Made by a program: the position numbers and the translations under genes. DNA of 64,000 nt from Cardiobacteriaceae bacterium (lineage in GTDB: Bacteria > Pseudomonadota > Gammaproteobacteria > Cardiobacteriales > Cardiobacteriaceae): positions 1 to 64,000 of the forward strand of contig JAUNEA010000002.1 of assembly GCA_030525785.1 (NCBI GenBank). The letters run 5' to 3'. This document shows positions 8,335 to 18,075 of this stretch, in pieces; the stretch's first letter is position 1; every line of letters begins with the position of its first letter. The notes under the pieces were generated by a model, which was not told where the DNA came from, made no database searches, and worked only from the letters and a program-made list of their open reading frames with translations.

Positions 8335-9138
8335 TTAATGCTGATGACCGATTTGGAAGGTTAAGGTGGTGTAAGTTGATTCCTTCATGCACTCAGCTTG
8401 GTCTTGGTAAGGAGCTGTGTAATCTACCATCGCTTTCCACAAGCCTTGACGCAAAGGAATAATGTTCACTTCGCCATTTTTGTCGGTTTTATCAGCAAAG
8501 GCTTGAGGCTCGATTTTGTGGTCATGCGTATCGGTGTTTTCTGTGCCAAAACCTTTGAATGTCGCGTACACATATTCGCCCACCAATGGCTCACCACGAT
8601 ACAAAACTTTTACCTTAAATGGCTGACCTACCAACACATTTTCAGGGTTATCCAGAGGCACAATCTCTACCAAATGCCCCAAAGGTTTGTTGATGGCATT
8701 CACATCAGCCGCTTCATGTCCAACGTTTACGATTTGCTTGGCGTACATTCTGCTTTGTTCACAATGCTCAGCGCCTTCGTAAGTTTTTAAAGTAGCATCT
8801 TTTTTCCAACCGTCTTTACCTTTTGACCAGAAAGTTGGCGCATATTCAGCGCTCAGCAAATAAGAGCCGTTGGCTAAGCCTTCTTTGCTTTCAAATTGAT
8901 AGTTTTTTTCACCTTTTTGAACCAAATCCTGTGAGCCTTCTTTGCCAATCAATTGCACGCCTTTTTTGAAAATAGGCAAACGAGCTTCGGGAATTTCTTC
9001 AAAAACAGGGAAGTGACCATAACCTAATTCAGCTTTTAAAACTTCTCCGCCGTGAATGTGGTTGGATTCTAACCATAAACGATGAGCAAAAGCTTGGCTG
9101 CTGGCAAGGGTTAAGAGAGCAAGTAGGGTTTTTTTCAT
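8335..9138 (-). CDS. DUF4198 periplasmic protein (nickel/cobalt-uptake-associated type)
   Basis: A 267-residue exported protein with signal peptide MKKTLLALLTLASSQAFA and mature start HRLWLES, the usual beginning of DUF4198 proteins. The C-terminal half (DKNGEVNI...GLWKAMVDY) is an immunoglobulin-like domain, and the protein ends HQH. Some DUF4198 proteins (NikK-like) accompany nickel or cobalt transporters; metal binding here is inferred from that and from the upstream ABC operon. The start at 9138 is chosen at the signal peptide; the open frame runs 44 codons further upstream without support. It is the last gene of the 13.8-8.3 kb operon, 106 bp after the pseudoazurin gene, and ends at a palindrome-pair terminator. 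Confidence 0.8.
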   Translation of the reverse strand: MKKTLLALLTLASSQAFAHRLWLESNHIHGGEVLKAELGYGHFPVFEEIPEARLPIFKKGVQLIGKEGSQDLVQKGEKNYQFESKEGLANGSYLLSAEYAPTFWSKGKDGWKKDATLKTYEGAEHCEQSRMYAKQIVNVGHEAADVNAINKPLGHLVEIVPLDNPENVLVGQPFKVKVLYRGEPLVGEYVYATFKGFGTENTDTHDHKIEPQAFADKTDKNGEVNIIPLRQGLWKAMVDYTAPYQDQAECMKESTYTTLTFQIGHQH

Positions 9139-9244
9139 GACAAATACTCCATCAATAGGTAAGTAAGGGTGCGTGATTGTATAACATGAATAACCTGTGG
9201 TAAAGAATCTACTCGCTCTCAAAGCGCTTTGTTGAGATAAAGCT

Positions 9245-9682
9245 TTATTCTTCCTTAATTTGTTCAGCAAGCTTTTCTAAACGACCTTTATTGCTCATGG
9301 CGCGTTTTTCCAAGCGTGGCACTTTTTCCAAAACATCAGCCAGATTCACGGCTTTACCAACCTGAATCATGCCAACCATATTCATCATGCTGTGTGGTGG
9401 GCAAACATAAATGTAAACACCTTCTTGGGTTAGCGTGATAGAGAATTTTTCATCTAAAGCGCTTTGGAATTTCTCCGCACCTTCAGGCATCACTTTCGAT
9501 TCTACGTTATGCCCTTTGTTGGTTGGGATAAAAGTGACGGTATCGCCCACGTTCACATGCAGAAAAGCAGGCTCAAAAACCATCGGTTCTTTATCAGAGC
9601 CTATATCGAGCATCTTGACTTCATACTCTGCCGCCCAAAGCGCTTGGCTTATCATAAAATTTAACAGTAAAAATTTTTTCAT
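9245..9682 (-). CDS. Pseudoazurin-type blue copper protein
   Basis: A 145-residue periplasmic cupredoxin. Signal peptide MKKFLLLNFMISQALWA is followed by EYEVKMLDIG. Copper ligands are visible: His in NKGHNVES and the Cys-x-x-His-x4-Met set in VCPPHSMMNM, with the spacing of pseudoazurin. A charged helical C-terminal tail (about 110-145) is also pseudoazurin-like. Such proteins carry electrons to periplasmic nitrite or nitrous oxide reductases. The start at 9682 has GGAG 7 nt upstream. It lies 42 bp after the ABC ATPase gene in the same direction, an unusual position for an electron carrier and a hint that the importer handles copper or another redox metal. Confidence 0.85.
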   Translation of the reverse strand: MKKFLLLNFMISQALWAAEYEVKMLDIGSDKEPMVFEPAFLHVNVGDTVTFIPTNKGHNVESKVMPEGAEKFQSALDEKFSITLTQEGVYIYVCPPHSMMNMVGMIQVGKAVNLADVLEKVPRLEKRAMSNKGRLEKLAEQIKEE

Positions 9683-9724
9683 CGAACACTCCAAAAAACA
9701 AAAAACTAGCACAGCAAAGCGCTT

Positions 9725-10492
9725 TTACGAGCGCCGCCGTGCAGGAATAATAATCGGCAAACCTTGTTCATCTTGATGGCGATAAATGGGTACATGGTAA
9801 AGCTTCTCGACCAAATCGCGCGTCAAAACCTCAGAAGCATGCCCTTTACCATGAATTTTCGCACCTGATAACAATACCACTTCATCAGCAAATTGCGAGG
9901 CAAGATTTAAATCGTGCAAAATCATGAGGGTAGTGAGATTTCGTTCGTGGGTTTGTTGATGCACGCGCTCTAAAAGCACGCATTGATGATGCATATCCAA
10001 AGCGCTTATAGGCTCATCTAACAGCAGTAATTCAGGATTTTTCAGCAAGACTTGTGCAAACATTACCATCTGCCGTTGTCCGCCCGAAAGCGATAACACA
10101 TCTTGCCCTGCTAAATGCTCAATGCCTAATTCGTGCATTAAAGTAATCGCAGCGTGTAGTTGCTCATCGGAAACATGGGTACTTAAGTTATCCAGCTGCC
10201 CCAAAAGCACCACTTCCAAAGCGCTTAAGGAAGCATCGACCATGCTATCCTGTGGCATATAGCCAATGCGCTTACGCCATGTGTAGATAAGCTCTGGTGT
10301 AATACTTTGATTTTGAAAAGAGAGTTTGCCTTTAAAGGGCAATTCCGTAAAAATCCCTTTGATTAATGATGACTTACCTGCGCCATTGGGGCCTAAAATG
10401 GCATAAACCTTCCCTGTTTCAAAGCAGATATTGAGTTTATCAGCCACACATAAACGCCCACGATAGAGCGTAAAATCTTCTAACACCAACAT
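9725..10492 (-). CDS. Iron-siderophore/metal ABC transporter ATP-binding protein
   Basis: A 255-residue ABC ATPase of the FecE/BtuD type that powers the FecCD-type permease encoded just upstream. Walker A is GPNGAGKSS (about 36-44), the Q-loop is YMPQDS, the signature is LSGGQRQM, Walker B is LLLLDEPISALD and the H-loop is ILHDLN. The ATG at 10490-10492 overlaps the permease stop as TGATG, so translation is coupled; the open frame extends upstream but inside the permease gene. The substrate cannot be read from the ATPase; see the paired binding proteins. Confidence 0.92.
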   Translation of the reverse strand: MLVLEDFTLYRGRLCVADKLNICFETGKVYAILGPNGAGKSSLIKGIFTELPFKGKLSFQNQSITPELIYTWRKRIGYMPQDSMVDASLSALEVVLLGQLDNLSTHVSDEQLHAAITLMHELGIEHLAGQDVLSLSGGQRQMVMFAQVLLKNPELLLLDEPISALDMHHQCVLLERVHQQTHERNLTTLMILHDLNLASQFADEVVLLSGAKIHGKGHASEVLTRDLVEKLYHVPIYRHQDEQGLPIIIPARRRS

Positions 10493-11562
10493 CAATGCCC
10501 CCGCTTTGACAAAATAATCCAAAAGAAAAATGGCACGCCAATGATAGAAGTGATGATGCCAATGGGAAAAATAGCACCGGGTTTTAGGGTTTCTGATAAC
10601 ACTGAAGCGCAGGATAAAAATGCTGCACCACATAAGGCTGAGGCTGGTAGGAAATAGCGTTGATCTTCGCCAACCAAAGTGCGAGCCACATGGGGAGAGA
10701 CCAAGCCAATAAAGCCAATGGTGCCAATAAAGCTGATAACCGTTGCCGTCATTATTGCCACAATGACCAGCACTTTTAGCCGTAGCCGTGTCAAATTGAT
10801 GCCTAAGCTAATCGCGCGACTTTCCCCTAAGCGTAATGCCGTCAATTGCCAAGCGCTTTGATACAGTAGCCAGAGGCAAATGGCAGTAATGCATGTTGTA
10901 ATGGCAAGGGTAGTGTGGGTGGCTTTGCTAAGGCTGCCAAAGAGCCAGAAGAGGATTTTTTGGCTGTCTTCAGGGGTGGAAAGATATTGAATCAGCGATG
11001 AGCCTGATTGAAATAAGAACAGAAGCGAAATGCCCACCAAAACAAGTGTTGCCGAGCTAAAACGGCGCATGGCAGCAAAAGCAAACATCACGCCTGAAGC
11101 CAGCATGGTCATCACAAATGCCATAATTGGTTGTGCGATATAAGCAGGTAAGCCAAAGCCACCAAAAACAATCACTAACGCCGCCCCAAAGCCAGCTGCT
11201 GCTGCCATGCCGAGTGTATAGGGAGAAGCCATAGGATTATTGAGTAAAGTTTGAATCTCTGCTCCACCAGCGCCCAAAGCTGCACCAGCGACCAATGCCA
11301 TTAAAGCGGCTGGTAGGCGTAAGTCATTGACAATAGTGCTGGTAAAGGTATCGACTCCTTCAAGATGCAAAAGCGCTTTGAGAACATCAAGTGAGCTAAT
11401 CAAGCCACCAGCAGGTCCATTGGTTAAATCCAAAACCAAGCTGATGAAACACATCGCCATAAAGCCAATTAATAGCACAAAGCGCTTTTTTTCGCGTTGG
11501 CGATGAGAAAGTAGTGTTTGGTTTTTGAGATTATCTTGCGTTGAATAATTGGTATCACTCAT
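10492..11562 (-). CDS. FecCD-family metal ABC transporter permease
   Basis: A 356-residue inner-membrane permease with about ten hydrophobic segments. Family landmarks are DLRLPAALMALVAGAALGAGGAE (about 80-102), NNPMASPYTLGMAAAAGFGA and GFIGLVSPHVARTLVGEDQRYFLP (about 285-308). FecCD permeases import ferric siderophores, haem, cobalamin or other chelated metals as homodimers with one ATPase type. It is the single permease gene here, 54 bp after the second binding-protein gene with a hairpin in the gap, and TGATG-coupled to the ATPase. Confidence 0.92.
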   Translation of the reverse strand: MSDTNYSTQDNLKNQTLLSHRQREKKRFVLLIGFMAMCFISLVLDLTNGPAGGLISSLDVLKALLHLEGVDTFTSTIVNDLRLPAALMALVAGAALGAGGAEIQTLLNNPMASPYTLGMAAAAGFGAALVIVFGGFGLPAYIAQPIMAFVMTMLASGVMFAFAAMRRFSSATLVLVGISLLFLFQSGSSLIQYLSTPEDSQKILFWLFGSLSKATHTTLAITTCITAICLWLLYQSAWQLTALRLGESRAISLGINLTRLRLKVLVIVAIMTATVISFIGTIGFIGLVSPHVARTLVGEDQRYFLPASALCGAAFLSCASVLSETLKPGAIFPIGIITSIIGVPFFFWIILSKRGH

Positions 11563-11575
11563 TATTTTTCCTTCG

Positions 11576-11602
11576 CAAAAGAAAGGGCGACCAAAGCCGC
11601 CC
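11576..11602 (-). terminator. Leaky terminator between binding-protein and permease genes
   Basis: On the minus strand GGGCG(GCTTTGGT)CGCCC (11585-11602) is followed by TTTCTTTT. It lies between the second binding protein (stop at 11617) and the permease (start at 11562). A partial terminator here would give more binding protein than membrane components, as is common in ABC importer operons. Confidence 0.7.
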
Positions 11603-11616
11603 GTGTTTGTGATGCT

Positions 11617-12711
11617 TTATTTTGCCTGAATGAAGAAAGTGCCTTCAGGAGTGATGGGTAAGTATTTTTTGTGGTAATCAAGATAGGTTTGGAGGGGGTC
11701 AATATCTTGGAAGGCTTCAGGATAAAGCGCTTTGGCAATGTATTGAATGGAGGCTGCATCGGCGAGTGTGCGTGAAGCACCTTGATAAATACCATGCAAA
11801 CGCCCTGCTTTGATAGCAGGCAATTCCGCCCAACCTGTGCGATTTTTATAAGCTGCTAAGCGCTTTTGAGCCTCATCTTCCGTAATGTTGATGCCCATGA
11901 CCATGCCTTCAGGGTTTTTCTTCAATTCTGTTTCACGACCTGTGATGAAAACAACCTCAGGTTGTGCCGCAATCACCGCTTCAGGATTCATAGGCCCTGC
12001 ATATTCCACCACGCCTTCCGCAATGTTGGCTGCACGCGCTTGAACCGCTAAAGGCCCCCACATGGTGTTGCCAAAGCTATTGCCACTCTCTTTCGGGCCT
12101 TTATTACCAAATTCGATATAGGCTTTGACTTTTGGAATATTCAAGGCATCAATGCGTTGGTGAACATCTTTAATCACGCCTTCATACCAAGTAGCGAGTT
12201 CTTTCGCGCGTTCTTCTTGACCTGTAATAACGCCCAAAAGTTCGGTGCTTTTCAAATGTAAATCCAGTTGTTCTTTGTTGTAATCCAGCACAACCACAGG
12301 AATACCCAACTTATGAACAGCATCTAAATCCATTTCTAATGCTTGCCATTGCCAATCTGCCAGCACGATTAAATCTGGTTTGAGCGATAACACTTTCTCC
12401 ACTGAAAAGGTTCCTACTTCAACCTCGCCTACATCTTCCAGCTCGTTTAATTTCGGAAGCGCTTTGGAGTAAACTTCCCAGCTGGAAGGAGTCCAATCTG
12501 TCCAAACAGCTTTGGAAAATCCCACGACATTATCCAGTGCCTTTTCTCCACCAACAGCCAAGTAATCCGTGTAATAAAAGCCCAGCATGATGCGTTTAGC
12601 AGGCACATCAACTTTTACTTCACGACCCACCACATCGGTGATGGTTTTGACTTCAGCTACCGCATGAACCGATAAAGCTAAAGCAGCAAGTGCAAATAAT
12701 TTTTTCAACAT
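11617..12711 (-). CDS. Periplasmic metal/siderophore-binding protein (paralogue 2)
   Basis: A 364-residue TroA/FepB-fold solute-binding protein with signal peptide MLKKLFALAALALSVHAVA. The mature part has TDVVGREVKVDVPAKRI, the usual first strand of ferric-chelate binding proteins, a long central helix and a C-terminal IAKALYPEAFQDIDPL. It is a tandem paralogue of the next upstream gene, with the same length, the shared EFGNKGP motif and the shared end YHKKYLPITPEGTFF. The mature N-terminus has no lipobox Cys. The ligand may be a chelated iron, haem, nickel, molybdate or copper species; the sequence does not decide. Confidence 0.88.
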   Translation of the reverse strand: MLKKLFALAALALSVHAVAEVKTITDVVGREVKVDVPAKRIMLGFYYTDYLAVGGEKALDNVVGFSKAVWTDWTPSSWEVYSKALPKLNELEDVGEVEVGTFSVEKVLSLKPDLIVLADWQWQALEMDLDAVHKLGIPVVVLDYNKEQLDLHLKSTELLGVITGQEERAKELATWYEGVIKDVHQRIDALNIPKVKAYIEFGNKGPKESGNSFGNTMWGPLAVQARAANIAEGVVEYAGPMNPEAVIAAQPEVVFITGRETELKKNPEGMVMGINITEDEAQKRLAAYKNRTGWAELPAIKAGRLHGIYQGASRTLADAASIQYIAKALYPEAFQDIDPLQTYLDYHKKYLPITPEGTFFIQAK

Positions 12712-12734
12712 AAACCAATCCTAAGGGTTAACGA

Positions 12735-13826
12735 TTAAGGTGTTAAGAAGAATGTGCCATTTGGTGTAATTGGCAAGTATTTTTCATGGAATGAGAGGTA
12801 GGTTTTGAGGGGGTCTAAATCTTGGAAGAGATCAGGATAAAGCGCTTTGGCGATAAATTGTGCGGCGGCCAAGTCTGAAATAGAACGTGAGGCAGTGTGA
12901 TACAAACCAAACACGCGATTATTTTTCACCGCCTCGATATTCTCCCAGCCTTGACGTGCTTTAAAGCCATTTAAGCGCTTTTGTGCCTCTTCAGCAGAAA
13001 CATCAATGCCCATTGCCATGATTTCAGGTAATTCTTGGATATTGTTTTCAGTACCTGTAATGATGACAACATCAGGATTGCTGGTGAGGAATTGTTCAGC
13101 GCTGATTTGCCCCCAGTTTTCAACAAAAGGCGCACTGATATTATCGCCACCAACCGTTGTTGCTACGGCTCCCCACATATTTTTGCCAAAAGTGAAGCTG
13201 TATTCGCTTGGGCCTTTGTTGCCAAACTCCACATAAATCTTAGGCTTGGCCTTGCCAGCTTCGGTTACGCGTTTTTGCAATTCTAAAATCCCTGCTTCAT
13301 ATTCTTCGGCAATTTGTTTGGCTCGCTCTTCCTGACCACTCAAAATACCAAAGAGTTCTACACTTTTCTTATGATTATCAATGGTTTGGTCGTTAAAATC
13401 TACTACCACCACAGGAATGCCAAGTTTCTCAAAATGTGGCAAATCGGCTTCTAAATTCGCCATTTGTACTTTAGGAACGATTAACACATCAGGCTTTAAA
13501 GAAAGCGCTTTTTCGGTGGAGAAAGTGCTGTTGGTTGGGTAGCCAACATCGGTGATTTCTTGAAGTTTTGGCATTTTTTCGCTGTATAACTGCCAGCTAC
13601 CAGGATTGAATTTTTCCCAAAATTCACGAGAAATACCAACCACATGGCTAAATCCTTCAATGCCAGCAACGGCAATATAATCAGGATAGTAAAACGTGAT
13701 AATGGGGCGTTTGACAGGTACATCAACGCTGACCTCGCGATCCATCACATCGCGAAAGGTTCGCACTTCAGCAGAAGCCCAAGCGCTAAAAATCAAAGCG
13801 CTTGATAATAAAAGAGGTTTTAGCAT
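12735..13826 (-). CDS. Periplasmic metal/siderophore-binding protein (paralogue 1)
   Basis: A 363-residue exported solute-binding protein, first gene of the operon. Signal peptide MLKPLLLSSALIFSAWASA precedes RTFRDVMDREVSVDVPVKRP. It shares architecture and several blocks with its downstream paralogue (STEKALSLKPDVL, EFGNKGP, YLPITPNGTFF) but differs widely elsewhere, so the two may bind different chelates and feed one permease. The 24-bp gap to the next gene indicates co-transcription. Upstream, a 5-1-5 inverted repeat at 13893-13903 could be an operator. Confidence 0.88.
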   Translation of the reverse strand: MLKPLLLSSALIFSAWASAEVRTFRDVMDREVSVDVPVKRPIITFYYPDYIAVAGIEGFSHVVGISREFWEKFNPGSWQLYSEKMPKLQEITDVGYPTNSTFSTEKALSLKPDVLIVPKVQMANLEADLPHFEKLGIPVVVVDFNDQTIDNHKKSVELFGILSGQEERAKQIAEEYEAGILELQKRVTEAGKAKPKIYVEFGNKGPSEYSFTFGKNMWGAVATTVGGDNISAPFVENWGQISAEQFLTSNPDVVIITGTENNIQELPEIMAMGIDVSAEEAQKRLNGFKARQGWENIEAVKNNRVFGLYHTASRSISDLAAAQFIAKALYPDLFQDLDPLKTYLSFHEKYLPITPNGTFFLTP

Positions 13827-13892
13827 AAAAATCCTTTACCATAGAGAATTGTCAGAAACATAAGGTGATGGACATCAAATAATGAAATAGGA

Positions 13893-13903
13893 ATGAGTCT
13901 CAT
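13893..13903. promoter_or_regulatory. Possible metal-regulator operator
   Basis: ATGAG-T-CTCAT is a perfect 5-1-5 inverted repeat about 70 bp upstream of the metal-uptake operon start. It partly resembles the 7-1-7 Fur-box layout. It could equally be a chance repeat; no other copy was looked for systematically. Confidence 0.25.
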
Positions 13904-13989
13904 CAGGTTGCGCATTGTAAAGATTTTTACGGAAAAAGGAGGGGATTGTGGTACGGATTGCAGGAATGTAACCAAAGCGCTTTGGGGGC

Positions 13990-14018
13990 AAAAAAGAAGG
14001 TGAGCCAAAGCCCACCTT
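13990..14018 (-). terminator. Intrinsic terminator after argG
   Basis: AAGGTG and CACCTT with inner pairs (13997-14018) form a stem. On the minus strand it is followed by CTTTTTTG. It begins 21 bp after the argG stop. Confidence 0.85.
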
Positions 14019-14038
14019 GTTGTGTTTGAAAATGCAGA

Positions 14039-15397
<1,359 letters not shown>

Positions 15398-15431
15398 CTA
15401 AGCGTACCACAAAGCGCTTTGGGGATAGCTT

Positions 15432-17429
15432 CTAACGTTTGGTGGGTAGAAAAAGCGCTTTGGGATTTTTGCGGATTTCTTCCCAGAGAATAGCGAGGAA
15501 GGGTTTCATCGGCGGAAGTGTGCTTTCGCGTGCGCGTAGAGCAATATTGAGAGCCAAGTAGAAACTGACCCAAAGATTGACCAAGCCAATCATCAGAACC
15601 GAAAGTAGACCTCCTAAAAATAGCCCCCAACCAAGATGTTGGCTTGCGCTGGCGTAAGCAAGGTTGGCAGAGGAGAAGGCGATATGGCGGATATCCAGTG
15701 GTAAGCCTAAAATTTTGCCCAGCCAAGGCGTGAAACCAAGTAGGAAGCCGAAACAGAGGTTGCTGTAGATAGCCCCAAGATTGTGGTGCATAAATTCTGC
15801 AAATTGCAAACGGCGTTTTTCTGATAAAACGCGCATCAACAGAGGATTGACGCGCAATCGTTCATTGAGCCTTAAATAGCGAGCGCGGTTATCAAAATAC
15901 CCTGTGATAACTCCAGAGAAACACAACCAAACAGCGGCAATGCTGGCATAGAACAAAGCGCTTGGTAAATCAAGGCTATGGATTTGTGCATAGGCAACTT
16001 TTTGGCTCAAAAGCGCTTTGTCTGTCCAGCTGGCATAGCCCCATGAAAACAAAGCTGCAACGCTCATGGCTAGTGTGATATTGCCTAAAACAGCGTAACT
16101 TTGGCTGCGATGCACATCAAGCAACAATTGCGCCAATTTGCGTCCACTGGCACGACCATGCTCACTTTTTTCAATGGCCTCGGCAAGATAGCTTGCAGTC
16201 ATGGCAGGTTGTTTGGTGGCGACACTAAAGCCACATAAATAAATCAACACAAAGCCTAAGCCATAATTGAGGCTGGAGAGAAGGGTGTAGGTATTGAGGT
16301 GGAGATTCAAAGTGCCGAGATAGAGTTTAATCCATGCCATAAATGCAATGATGACTCCGCCACCTGCTGCCCCCAAAAACATTTTTCGTAAGCCTTGAGT
16401 ATCGGAGGCGATGTAATGTTCGCCATGATGGCTTTTGTGTTGCGTGATGGACTGGCTGAGAAGAAAAGCGCTTTTTCGCCACAAATGCCCAATACGCCGT
16501 TGTTTCAAGCCATTTTGTAATAAATCACGAATCAAGCCAAGCCAATGGCGAGCCTCATTTTCAGGGGTTTGCGCAACCAAAAGGGCGAGTAGGTTTTTCA
16601 GGCGTTGCAAGCTTTGTTGTAAGCGTTCAAGCAAATAGGCGGTGGCGAGTGAACTGCCGTAGGAAATGGCACGGCTGTGGAGGTGGTCAAGCTGTTGTTC
16701 TGCTTGTTCAATCAAAACCATAGCATGGGATAAATCCTCAGGCGTGACGATGTTGTCAGGTTGTTCACGCCATTGGGTGATGAAGGTATCAAGCTCACGT
16801 TGTAGCGCGATGAAAGGCGAATCAAGCTCCAGAAGGCGTTTGTCGAGGCGGATTAAATCAGGCGTTAAATCTTCAGCGCTTAGACGAATGGCGAGCATTT
16901 CTAGGGTATACAAGCATTCTTCACGCAAAAGCGCTTTGGTTCGTTGCTTTTGCTCGCTATCTTGGCTGAGTTGTTCGAAGACATGAAGCCATGTGCGTGG
17001 GCTAAGTGCTGCAAGCCAAGCCAAATCTTTTTGCCCATGAAACACATGCTCCAGCACATCATGCAGTTGTTTTTCATCAACAGGTAGGGGATTGAGGCGT
17101 TCGTAAAGTAGCGTTCGGGTTTCGTGCCAGATACCGTGTCTGGCGAAAATGCCAACATTCACAAAGCTGGCATAGGCATGCAAACTTTGTAACCATTCAT
17201 GAAAATGTCTGCCAATGGCATCACGAGCCTCAGGAGCTTTTGGCATCACCTCCACCAAAGCGCTTAGCCTATCTTGGGCTTTTTCCTCACCACCTTGCCG
17301 TAACCATTCTACCCAATCGCGCAGAATGGGTAGAAAGGCATTGTGTTGGGCGAGGTGATGAAGTAAGTCTTCAGGAGAAAACTTGGCGAGTTGGCGTTTT
17401 TCAAAGAGGCTTAGTGGCTGGTAACTCAT
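15432..17429 (-). CDS. Gcr/SpecificRecomb-family membrane protein
   Basis: A 665-residue protein. The first 320 residues are soluble and helical; the rest holds six or so membrane segments, with the family landmark FVLIYLCGFSVATKQPAMTASYLAEAIE (about 395-422, partly quoted) and NLGAIYSNLCFGFLLGFTPWLGKILGLPLDIRHI-type loops later. This matches Pfam SpecificRecomb, long annotated as Neisseria site-specific recombinase Gcr. The membrane architecture and absence of recombinase residues make a recombinase role doubtful. The ATG at 17429 has AAGGA at good spacing; it follows tmk by 10 bp, so the two are co-transcribed. Confidence 0.8.
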   Translation of the reverse strand: MSYQPLSLFEKRQLAKFSPEDLLHHLAQHNAFLPILRDWVEWLRQGGEEKAQDRLSALVEVMPKAPEARDAIGRHFHEWLQSLHAYASFVNVGIFARHGIWHETRTLLYERLNPLPVDEKQLHDVLEHVFHGQKDLAWLAALSPRTWLHVFEQLSQDSEQKQRTKALLREECLYTLEMLAIRLSAEDLTPDLIRLDKRLLELDSPFIALQRELDTFITQWREQPDNIVTPEDLSHAMVLIEQAEQQLDHLHSRAISYGSSLATAYLLERLQQSLQRLKNLLALLVAQTPENEARHWLGLIRDLLQNGLKQRRIGHLWRKSAFLLSQSITQHKSHHGEHYIASDTQGLRKMFLGAAGGGVIIAFMAWIKLYLGTLNLHLNTYTLLSSLNYGLGFVLIYLCGFSVATKQPAMTASYLAEAIEKSEHGRASGRKLAQLLLDVHRSQSYAVLGNITLAMSVAALFSWGYASWTDKALLSQKVAYAQIHSLDLPSALFYASIAAVWLCFSGVITGYFDNRARYLRLNERLRVNPLLMRVLSEKRRLQFAEFMHHNLGAIYSNLCFGFLLGFTPWLGKILGLPLDIRHIAFSSANLAYASASQHLGWGLFLGGLLSVLMIGLVNLWVSFYLALNIALRARESTLPPMKPFLAILWEEIRKNPKALFLPTKR

Positions 17430-17439
17430 GAGAAATTCC

Positions 17440-18072
17440 TTACAAAGCGCTTTGGCGCAAGAGAGGTTGAAGGGTGTTGAGAATTTGGTGGAAGACTGCA
17501 TCAGGTGGGAGATTGGCGTTAATCAGAACATGGCGTTCTTGTTGGCTACGAGCCAAGTAGCCTTCGCGTACGCGGGCATGAAAATTGGCAGATTCTTGTT
17601 CGATGCGGTCTTTGGCTTGCTGAAGGCTACGTTTTTCCAAGCGAGCGCGGCTAATAGCCTCATCGCTCATCAAAATTAACGCTAAATCAGGGGAGGGTAA
17701 TTGCAGCCATTGTTCCCACTGATGAATGATGCCCAAATCTAGCCCACGACCATAGCCTTGATAGGCATAGGTTGCATCGTGATAACGGTCAGAAATGACC
17801 CAAATCCCTGCCTCAAGCTTAGGCAAAATGACTTGGCGCACATGCTCAACGCGAGCAGCCAGCATCAGCAAAAGCTCTGTTTCGGCGTGCAAAGCGCTTT
17901 GATGGAGGAAGAGTTCACGAATCCGTTCGCCCACTTCTGTGCCACCTGGCTCGCGTGTGAGATAAACAGGTTGGTGATGCTCAGCGCACCATGCTTGCAA
18001 TTTTTGGATTTGGGTGGTTTTTCCTGTGGCTTCTGTGCCATCGAGGGTGATGAAAAGTCCGCGTGTAGGCAT
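17440..18072 (-). CDS. tmk: Thymidylate kinase
   Basis: A 210-residue kinase converting dTMP to dTDP. The P-loop is DGTEATGKTT (residues 11-20), with Thr where many homologues have Gly-Ala. The DR motif is SDRYHDATYAYQGYGRG (about 93-109), and the TREPGGTEVGERIRELFL block follows the P-loop. The lid region is ARLEKRSLQQAKDRIEQES. It lies 3 bp after mltG, as in the common mltG-tmk arrangement, but the usual holB does not follow. Confidence 0.96.
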   Translation of the reverse strand: MPTRGLFITLDGTEATGKTTQIQKLQAWCAEHHQPVYLTREPGGTEVGERIRELFLHQSALHAETELLLMLAARVEHVRQVILPKLEAGIWVISDRYHDATYAYQGYGRGLDLGIIHQWEQWLQLPSPDLALILMSDEAISRARLEKRSLQQAKDRIEQESANFHARVREGYLARSQQERHVLINANLPPDAVFHQILNTLQPLLRQSAL

Positions 18073-18075
18073 AGG

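Noticed and set aside
15432-17429. DNA recombinase for inversion linked to the repeats
   Set aside because: The protein is a polytopic membrane protein with no recombinase residues, and the repeats are too short and too many for site-specific inversion.
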